A stretch of 12,247 nt of DNA. It comes from JALHST01 sp038316335 (GTDB lineage: Bacteria > Bacteroidota > Bacteroidia > Flavobacteriales > Flavobacteriaceae). Shown here in pieces: positions 7,959 through 12,247 of the stretch. The translations under genes and the position numbers were made by a program. A model generated the notes under the pieces. That model was not told the origin of the DNA and made no database searches. It saw nothing but the letters and a program-made list of their open reading frames with translations. The stretch lies in assembly GCA_038316335.1 (NCBI GenBank), contig JBBQAM010000076.1, forward strand, positions 1 to 12,247. The letters are read 5' to 3'. Position 1 is the first letter of the stretch; each line of letters starts with the position of its first letter.

Positions 7959-8459
7959 ATGTATTCAAAATCATTTGTTATTCTATTTCTCTTAACGCTT
8001 GGTTGTAAAGGGGTTTCCCAGGAAAAGGAGGCGACCACCATCAAGGAAACGGCCTCGGTAAAAGAATTCCCCGTAACGAAAACCGATGCCGAATGGCGCA
8101 AGGAATTGACCGATATGCAATACTATATCTTAAGAAAGGCAGGCACCGAGAATGCATTTTCGAGTGATCTACTCGAGAATAAACAGAAAGGAATTTATGT
8201 CTGTGCGGCATGTGGCACGCCCGTGTTCGATAGCGCCTACAAATTTGACTCCGGAACGGGTTGGCCCAGTTTTGATCGGGCGATTGATGGTGGAGTTGCC
8301 TATGACATAGATAAGAGTATAGGATATATACGTACCGAAGAGCATTGTGCAGTCTGTGGTGGGCATCTAGGCCATGTTTTTGATGATGGGCCATCAAATA
8401 CAACCGGTAAAAGGCATTGTATCAATGGTGCCGCTTTAAAGTTCGTTCCCGCAAAATAA
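7959..8459 (+). CDS. msrB: Peptide-methionine (R)-S-oxide reductase MsrB, probable lipoprotein
   Basis: MsrB reduces methionine-R-sulfoxide in oxidised proteins back to methionine. The 166 residues contain a full MsrB domain (about 45-165): zinc-binding Cys82/Cys85 (CAAC) and Cys130/Cys133 (CAVC), the conserved GTGWPSF, GGHLGHVF, and the catalytic Cys154 in KRHCINGAALKF. The common resolving-cysteine site, usually SGCGWPSF, is Thr100 here, so a one-cysteine mechanism with an external reductant is likely. The N-terminus is hydrophobic and ends in TLGC (Cys16). This is a slightly atypical lipobox, because -3 is Thr, but it suggests an envelope lipoprotein; a linker of about 30 residues follows. 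Envelope location would protect exported proteins. TTTA (7857-7860) and TACTTTTA (7881-7888), 20 bases apart, resemble the -33/-7 promoter with G to A changes. No msrA is adjacent. Confidence 0.95.
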   Translation: MYSKSFVILFLLTLGCKGVSQEKEATTIKETASVKEFPVTKTDAEWRKELTDMQYYILRKAGTENAFSSDLLENKQKGIYVCAACGTPVFDSAYKFDSGTGWPSFDRAIDGGVAYDIDKSIGYIRTEEHCAVCGGHLGHVFDDGPSNTTGKRHCINGAALKFVPAK

Positions 8460-8489
8460 ATAAAATTAAACTAGGTACAACCTCGTTTT

Positions 8490-8513
8490 TAAAAGGAGCA
8501 CGACCTTTTATTT
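8490..8513 (+). terminator. Weak intrinsic terminator candidate after msrB
   Basis: TAAAAGG and CCTTTTA form a 7-base-pair stem around a 7-base loop, starting about 30 bases after the msrB stop and followed by only three T. The stem is A/T-rich and the tail short, so termination may be partial. Confidence 0.35.
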
Positions 8514-8528
8514 CCTAAAGAATTGTTG

Positions 8529-8563
8529 CCTACTGGCCTAAGTTTTCCGATAGGCCGGCTAGG
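8529..8563. repeat. Inverted repeat (hairpin) in the msrB-lpdA gap
   Basis: GGCCTA (8535-8540) pairs with TAGGCC (8551-8556) around a 10-base loop. After a small internal loop the outer CCTA (8529-8532) pairs with TAGG (8560-8563). There is no T-run after it, so it is not a standard terminator. It may be an RNA structure, a protein-binding dyad or chance. Confidence 0.5.
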
Positions 8564-8771
8564 ACATGGTACTTATTAAGGTTTTACAAGCGTCCTAAAT
8601 ATACCCTATTCCTAGGAAGCACCAAAAGAGGTATTCACGGCACATCTTGGTCATCGCCACTTTAATCACGCTGAATTCATTGTAAAATGGCGTTTTATGG
8701 AGTGGTTGCACAAGGACCAAATAGATGCAGGTCCCCACGAATACGCGTTCCCAATAACATTGGAAGTTGGT

Positions 8772-8804
8772 TTTGGTATTTGGAATTTGATTTCCGTACT
8801 TTTG
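8772..8804 (+). promoter_or_regulatory. Bacteroidota-type promoter for lpdA
   Basis: TTTG (8772-8775) and TACTTTTG (8797-8804) match the Bacteroidota -33 TTTG and -7 TAnnTTTG consensus exactly, with 21 bases between them, close to the usual spacing. Transcription would start near 8811, giving a leader of about 40 bases before the ATG at 8851. This is the best promoter match in the window. Confidence 0.65.
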
Positions 8805-8850
8805 CGTTTCTCCCGAACCGTATCGGGATTATAATTTAAAGAATAGAACT

Positions 8851-10242
8851 ATGGCCAATTTCGATGTTATTGTTTTAGGCAGTGGTCCCGGGGGGTATGT
8901 TACCGCAATAAGGGCATCCCAATTAGGACTAAAGACTGCCATTGTTGAAAAGGAAAGTTTGGGGGGCGTGTGCCTCAACTGGGGCTGTATTCCCACCAAA
9001 GCCCTATTGAAATCGGCACAAGTATTTGAATACCTGCAACATGCCAGTGATTATGGTTTGAAAGTCGATGGGGTAGACAAGGATTTTGATGCCGTTGTTG
9101 CACGGAGCCGCAGCGTTGCTGACGGAATGAGCAAAGGGGTTCAGTTCCTGATGAAAAAAAATAAAATCGAGGTCCTTAAGGGATATGGAACACTACAACC
9201 TGGAAAGAAACTCTCAGTAAAGGGCGAGGATGGGAAGGAAACAGAATACAGTGCCGATCATATCATCATTGCCACAGGCGCACGTAGCAGGGAACTGCCC
9301 AGTCTTCCGCAGGATGGTAAGAAAATAATCGGCTATCGCGAGGCCATGACATTGACCAAGCAGCCCAAGAAAATGATCGTGGTCGGCAGCGGTGCCATAG
9401 GGATCGAATTTGCCTATTTCTACAATGTCATGGGTACTGACGTGACCGTAGTGGAGTTTTTACCGGCAATCGTACCTGTCGAGGACGAGGAGGTTTCAAA
9501 ACAGTTGGAACGCAGTTTCAAAAAGGCTGGGGTGAAGATCATGACCGCCTCGGAAGTCACAAAAGTAGATACTTCGGGAGAAGGTGTAAAGGCAACTGTT
9601 AAAACTTCAAAAGGGGAGGAAATCCTTGAAGCGGACATTTTGCTATCTGCTGTAGGAATAAAATCGAATATTGAAAATATTGGTTTAGAAGCAGTCGGTA
9701 TCGCTACCGATCGTGACAAGATCTTGGTCAATGATTTCTACCAGACCAATATCCCAGGATATTATGCCATTGGCGATGTAACCCCGGGACAAGCGCTTGC
9801 CCATGTTGCTTCTGCCGAAGGAATTCTATGCGTTGAAAAAATTGCCGGGATGCACGTCGAACCGCTGGATTATGGCAATATCCCGGGATGTACCTATTGC
9901 ATGCCAGAAATCGCATCGGTAGGACTCACAGAAAAACAAGCCAGGGATAAAGGACTTGATATCAAAGTCGGCAAATTTCCGTTTTCCGCCAGTGGCAAGG
10001 CCAAAGCCTCTGGAAACTCTGACGGCTTTGTAAAAGTAATCTTTGACGCCAAATACGGGGAATGGCTCGGTTGCCATATGATCGGGGCGGGAGTCACCGA
10101 TATGATCGCCGAGGCTGTAGTTGCACGTAAGTTAGAAACCACTGGCCATGAGATATTGAAGGCTGTACACCCTCATCCTACGATGAGCGAGGCGGTCATG
10201 GAGGCCGTCGCGGATGCTTATGGTGAGGTCATCCATTTATAA
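8851..10242 (+). CDS. lpdA: Dihydrolipoyl dehydrogenase (E3)
   Basis: This flavoprotein re-oxidises dihydrolipoamide on 2-oxoacid dehydrogenase complexes or the glycine cleavage system and passes the electrons to NAD+. The 463 residues show the FAD-binding GSGPGG (10-15), the redox-active disulfide Cys41/Cys46 in GGVCLNWGCIPTKA, and the NAD-binding GSGAIG (179-184). Asp309 in the FAD-contact motif YAIGDV and a C-terminal dimerisation domain follow, with the catalytic His442/Glu447 pair in HPHPTMSEAV. Length and motifs are complete. No E1, E2 or glycine-cleavage gene is adjacent, so the partner complex is unknown; it is probably shared between complexes. It has its own promoter (8772-8804). 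The next gene follows 35 bases downstream and may be co-transcribed. Confidence 0.97.
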   Translation: MANFDVIVLGSGPGGYVTAIRASQLGLKTAIVEKESLGGVCLNWGCIPTKALLKSAQVFEYLQHASDYGLKVDGVDKDFDAVVARSRSVADGMSKGVQFLMKKNKIEVLKGYGTLQPGKKLSVKGEDGKETEYSADHIIIATGARSRELPSLPQDGKKIIGYREAMTLTKQPKKMIVVGSGAIGIEFAYFYNVMGTDVTVVEFLPAIVPVEDEEVSKQLERSFKKAGVKIMTASEVTKVDTSGEGVKATVKTSKGEEILEADILLSAVGIKSNIENIGLEAVGIATDRDKILVNDFYQTNIPGYYAIGDVTPGQALAHVASAEGILCVEKIAGMHVEPLDYGNIPGCTYCMPEIASVGLTEKQARDKGLDIKVGKFPFSASGKAKASGNSDGFVKVIFDAKYGEWLGCHMIGAGVTDMIAEAVVARKLETTGHEILKAVHPHPTMSEAVMEAVADAYGEVIHL

Positions 10243-10277
10243 GTTACAGGCAAGGAGTCTCGCATGCACTAAAAATT

Positions 10278-10613
10278 ATGTACGACCCCATAGTAAGTAT
10301 AGAATACTCAACATATAAAATGCTTAAAGTATTTAGACTGTTTGCCATCCTTGAAGGTGTTTCATATCTCGCGCTCTTTGCGGTAAGTATGCCACTCAAA
10401 TATATGGCGGAAATACGGGAGCCCAATCTCTATATCGGCTATGCCCACGGTTTTCTTTTTTTAGGATATACCATATTGGCCATCGTTATTTCTATGGAGA
10501 AAAAATGGTCCTTAAAACGATTTTTGAAGCTTTTTGTGGCCTCACTGCTGCCTTTTGGTACTTTCTATATAGAAAGGAAATACCTAAGACCTGCCGAACC
10601 AGCGACAAATTAG
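10278..10613 (+). CDS. DUF3817 small integral membrane protein
   Basis: The 111-residue protein carries the DUF3817 pattern: FRLFAILEGVSYLALF (19-34) with Glu26, the MPLKYM motif (38-43), and GYAHGFLFLGY (54-64) with the conserved His57. Three hydrophobic segments (about 20-37, 52-72, 82-98) suggest an inner-membrane protein, followed by a basic tail. The family function is unknown. The given start is the first ATG; the family usually begins just before the FRLF segment, so the ATG at 10320 (Met15, MLKVFRLF) is an equally good or better start and would give 97 residues. It lies just after lpdA on the same strand without an obvious terminator between them, so read-through is likely, but a shared function is not implied. 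Confidence 0.85.
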   Translation: MYDPIVSIEYSTYKMLKVFRLFAILEGVSYLALFAVSMPLKYMAEIREPNLYIGYAHGFLFLGYTILAIVISMEKKWSLKRFLKLFVASLLPFGTFYIERKYLRPAEPATN

Positions 10614-10788
10614 AAGTCAAGGTAGCTTTTTTTATGGATGCCGTATTTTTCCAAATCATCTCTCAATACATGGAATCCCATTTTTTACACATAATCTACC
10701 ATGGGAAGATGTGCCATCAACGGCTACACACTGAAGTGCAAATCATGCCGATAAAAAGGTTTTGAATATCGCATATCCATATTTTGGT

Positions 10789-10800
10789 TAATGGCCATTA
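10789..10800. repeat. 12-base perfect palindrome over the aroQ stop codon
   Basis: TAATGGCCATTA is identical on both strands and includes the aroQ stop codon at its right end. It has no loop and no T-run, so it is not a usual terminator. Significance is unknown. Confidence 0.5.
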
Positions 10801-11217
10801 CTCCTCCAAAAAACTCCGTATGGCCAAATCATAGCTAATCAGCCCAAATCCTAGAATAACCCCTTTGGCATGGGCCGCAATGAACGAAACATGCCTGAAT
10901 TCCTCCCGCTTTAGCGTATTTGAAATATGCACTTCGACCACAGGGGCATCGATGGCTTTGACTGCGTCACCAATCCCAACGGAGGTATGCGTATAGGCCG
11001 CAGCATTTAGCACAATGCCATCGTATGAAAAACCTACTTCCTGCAATTTATTAATGATTTCCCCTTCTATGTTTGATTGGAAATACCCAAGTTGTACTTC
11101 CTTAAACTTCATTTGGAGGCGTGCAAAATAGTCCTCAAAGGTAAGGTCCCCATAAACTTCTGGCTCCCGCTTTCCTAACAAGTTTAGGTTGGGGCCATTG
11201 ATTATTAATATCTTCAT
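10798..11217 (-). CDS. aroQ: 3-dehydroquinate dehydratase, type II
   Basis: AroQ removes water from 3-dehydroquinate to give 3-dehydroshikimate, the third step of the shikimate pathway to aromatic amino acids, in the cytoplasm. At 139 residues it has the normal length for the dodecameric type II enzyme. It shows the start motif INGPNLNLLGKREPEVYG with catalytic Arg17 and Tyr22 on the flexible lid, QSNIEGEI (47-54), NAAAYTHTS (71-79), catalytic His97 in EVHISN, and Arg108. The C-terminal GVILGFG is also typical. It is downstream of the barrel-protein gene on the same strand with a gap of about 110 bases and converges on the DUF3817 gene. A TACAATTTG box just upstream is one base longer than the -7 consensus, so its own promoter is possible but unproven. 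Confidence 0.97.
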   Translation of the reverse strand: MKILIINGPNLNLLGKREPEVYGDLTFEDYFARLQMKFKEVQLGYFQSNIEGEIINKLQEVGFSYDGIVLNAAAYTHTSVGIGDAVKAIDAPVVEVHISNTLKREEFRHVSFIAAHAKGVILGFGLISYDLAIRSFLEE

Positions 11218-11327
11218 TCGCTAAAATTAGCAAATTGTAGTATATAATGAACGTTGGGATGGTGGTATTTCTGACTCGCTGAGCGCTCATGACAACAGTA
11301 CTAATAATACGGAACGCTTAAAAAGGA

Positions 11328-11843
11328 TTACCGATAGGATCTGGCGGACAAAAAAGTGTACACAAACCCCATGGTTATCATGGTGAATGATTCTTGATCC
11401 TGGCTAATCCCGGTATATGAAAAGTTCAATTCGGTCTGTCTCCCGGTAAGAAATCCGATTTGGGGTCGAAAATAGAATCCGCCATCATTGCCATCGTTTA
11501 GACCAAAGGCCTGACCTACATCGATCCCAAAAGAAACCGATTGTGAGGGCCATACACGCACGGAGGCTGCCAAAGGTGCGAATTGAACGCTTGGTAAATC
11601 CTCTAATATGGTTCCTTTGCGGAATTTTTCAGGAAAACCATAGATAAATCCTGTCTTGACCCCGAGGTCGAATACCTTATTCGGTGCCCACATATACCCC
11701 GCATCAAGCCCGAGCACGATGCCTAATTTGGCATTGTAATCACCAATTGGTAGCCCTCCTTGGGCCCCTAATTTAAAACCTTCCTGCGACCAGGCATTTA
11801 CTGCCATAATCGAGAAAACGATGGTCAATAGTATGTTTCTCAT
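11328..11843 (-). CDS. Small outer-membrane beta-barrel protein
   Basis: The 171-residue protein begins with a Sec signal peptide (MRNILLTIVFSIMAVNAWS) with probable cleavage before Gln20, the pattern common in Bacteroidota. The mature part is made of alternating hydrophobic/polar strands with many Gly and aromatic residues (KLGAQGGLPIGDYNAK, LGLDAGYMWAP, LGVKTGFIYGF, ELNFSYTGISQ, MGFVYTF). This fits an eight-stranded OmpA/PorT-like barrel. The protein continues six residues (SARSYR) beyond the expected terminal aromatic strand, which is slightly unusual for the C-terminal barrel signal. No specific substrate or partner is recognised. An exact -7 box lies about 25 bases upstream. The gene is followed by aroQ on the same strand, but the 110-base gap argues against a functional link. 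Confidence 0.85.
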   Translation of the reverse strand: MRNILLTIVFSIMAVNAWSQEGFKLGAQGGLPIGDYNAKLGIVLGLDAGYMWAPNKVFDLGVKTGFIYGFPEKFRKGTILEDLPSVQFAPLAASVRVWPSQSVSFGIDVGQAFGLNDGNDGGFYFRPQIGFLTGRQTELNFSYTGISQDQESFTMITMGFVYTFLSARSYR

Positions 11844-11868
11844 TATTTTGATATTGGTTTTATGCTAA

Positions 11869-11876
11869 CAAAACTA
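11869..11876 (-). promoter_or_regulatory. Candidate -7 element for the barrel-protein gene
   Basis: On the minus strand the sequence reads TAGTTTTG, an exact TAnnTTTG match about 25 bases before the start codon. No TTTG is present at the normal -33 distance. Confidence 0.4.
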
Positions 11877-11930
11877 ATTGCTTGGCCGAAATACCGATTA
11901 TTTTTGTTGCCAAAGCGGTCAAAAAGGTTG

Positions 11931-11979
11931 TGGAAAGTTGATTTCCAGGTTTTAAGGTGGTAGCGGTAGAGCCACTTTT
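11931..11979. repeat. Pair of small hairpins upstream of the barrel-protein gene
   Basis: TGGAAA and TTTCCA (11931-11947) pair perfectly around a 5-base loop. Directly after, AAGGTGG (11954-11960) pairs with CCACTTT (11973-11979), with one G-U pair in plus-strand RNA. The second is followed by only a short T stretch. No gene is found between 11844 and 12100; the role of the hairpins is unknown. Confidence 0.35.
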
Positions 11980-12024
11980 GTATGGTTATAAGAATTAAAA
12001 CGGCTTTTAGCTATGCAGAACGCT

Positions 12025-12057
12025 AAAAAAAAAAGCGGAGCCCGATGCTCCGCTTTT
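12025..12057 (-). terminator. Intrinsic terminator for the partial barrel-protein gene
   Basis: AAGCGGAGC (12033-12041) and GCTCCGCTT (12047-12055) form a 9-base-pair G/C-rich stem with a 5-base loop. On the minus strand it is followed by a run of ten T (the A-run at 12025-12034), so it ends transcription coming from the right edge. The T stretch on the plus strand is only four, so action in the other direction would be weak. Confidence 0.9.
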
Positions 12058-12100
12058 AAATACCGTATTCATAGTTTGAAAGCAAGTACTTGTTTTCGTT

Positions 12101-12247
12101 TTACAGAAAATAAACCACCGAAATTTGAATAACCCTGTTTTTGGAAGTTTGATCCTTTATGGCATTCACAAAGCCTGCGTTAAACCGTACCTGAAAATAA
12201 AAATTGTCATCAAGGCGATATCCTGCGCCAACGGCCAGTCCAAAATC
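12101..12247 (-). CDS. Outer-membrane beta-barrel protein, C-terminal fragment
   Basis: The minus strand is open from the window edge to the TAA at 12103-12101, giving the last 48 residues of a protein whose start lies beyond the window. The pattern GLAVGAGYRL, then FYFQVRFNAGFVNAI, and finally IQISVVYFL is that of the last three strands of a PorT/OMP beta-barrel domain of Bacteroidota, ending in an aromatic-hydrophobic strand as expected for outer-membrane assembly. It is followed by the strong terminator at 12025-12057, which supports both the frame and the strand. It resembles the neighbouring 171-residue barrel protein in general architecture, but the visible fragment is too short to say whether they are paralogues. 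Confidence 0.75.
   Translation of the reverse strand, partial: DFGLAVGAGYRLDDNFYFQVRFNAGFVNAIKDQTSKNRVIQISVVYFL

Larger units (their letters stand above)
8460..8850. other. Gene-free 391-base stretch between msrB and lpdA
   Basis: No gene can be supported here. The stretch contains two hairpins (8490-8510 and 8529-8563), the 10-base palindrome TTCCTAGGAA (8609-8618) and the lpdA promoter (8772-8804). One plus-strand frame stays open for 72 codons (8616-8834), but its first ATG is at 8697, no family is recognised, and it overlaps the promoter. Confidence 0.7.

Noticed and set aside
10610..10681. 23-codon minus-strand frame (MGFHVLRDDLEKYG...) between the DUF3817 gene and aroQ, with a second frame nearby reading SSHGRLCVKNG
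   Set aside because: Too short, with stops just upstream and a frame shift between the two pieces. The likeness of SSHGRLCVK to an oxidoreductase motif is too slight to claim a broken gene.
10505..10765. 86-codon plus-strand frame overlapping the end of the DUF3817 gene
   Set aside because: It starts inside the DUF3817 coding region in another frame, shows no recognisable domain, and its latter half covers only the short gap before aroQ.
11280..11289. Palindrome TGAGCGCTCA between the barrel-protein gene and aroQ, considered as a terminator
   Set aside because: No loop of normal size and no T-run on either side; a 10-base palindrome can occur by chance.

Overview
The window looks like a chromosomal segment from a marine-type Flavobacteriaceae bacterium (Bacteroidota). 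The basis is moderately A+T-rich DNA, start codons without Shine-Dalgarno sequences, several copies of the Bacteroidota sigma-factor -7 element TAnnTTTG, small outer-membrane beta-barrel proteins with Q at the predicted mature N-terminus, and protein sequences that read as typical flavobacterial versions of their families. The genus cannot be fixed from this sequence. No rRNA, tRNA, CRISPR array, insertion sequence or phage gene was seen.

Left part (1-7030, all minus strand): a glycogen/alpha-glucan operon transcribed right to left in the order glgE - mak - glgB - GH31 alpha-glucosidase (cut by the window edge). glgE, mak and glgB are separated by only 2 and 6 bases, so they are almost certainly co-transcribed. 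Together they form the core of the GlgE pathway: maltose is phosphorylated by Mak to maltose 1-phosphate, GlgE adds the maltosyl unit to an alpha-1,4-glucan, and GlgB introduces alpha-1,6 branches. Trehalose synthase (TreS), the usual source of maltose, is not in the visible part. The GH31 enzyme begins after a 99-base gap that can form a small hairpin.

Middle (7031-8850): a 184-base divergent control region with an inverted repeat just upstream of glgE. It is followed on the plus strand by a small lipoprotein with nine collagen-like Gly-X-Y triplets, a strong intrinsic terminator, and a lipoprotein-type methionine sulfoxide reductase B. A gene-free stretch of about 390 bases follows. It carries hairpins and a well-matched Bacteroidota promoter for the next gene.

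Right part (8851-12247): lpdA (dihydrolipoyl dehydrogenase) and a DUF3817 small membrane protein on the plus strand. Then, on the minus strand, come aroQ (type II 3-dehydroquinate dehydratase), a 171-residue outer-membrane beta-barrel protein, and the C-terminal end of a second barrel protein with its own strong terminator. These are mostly ordinary core or envelope genes with no obvious shared pathway. The best candidates for a second look are the glgE-mak-glgB-GH31 operon without a visible treS, its operator-like repeat, the collagen-like lipoprotein, and the structured gap before lpdA. I found no convincing evidence of a wholly new system.
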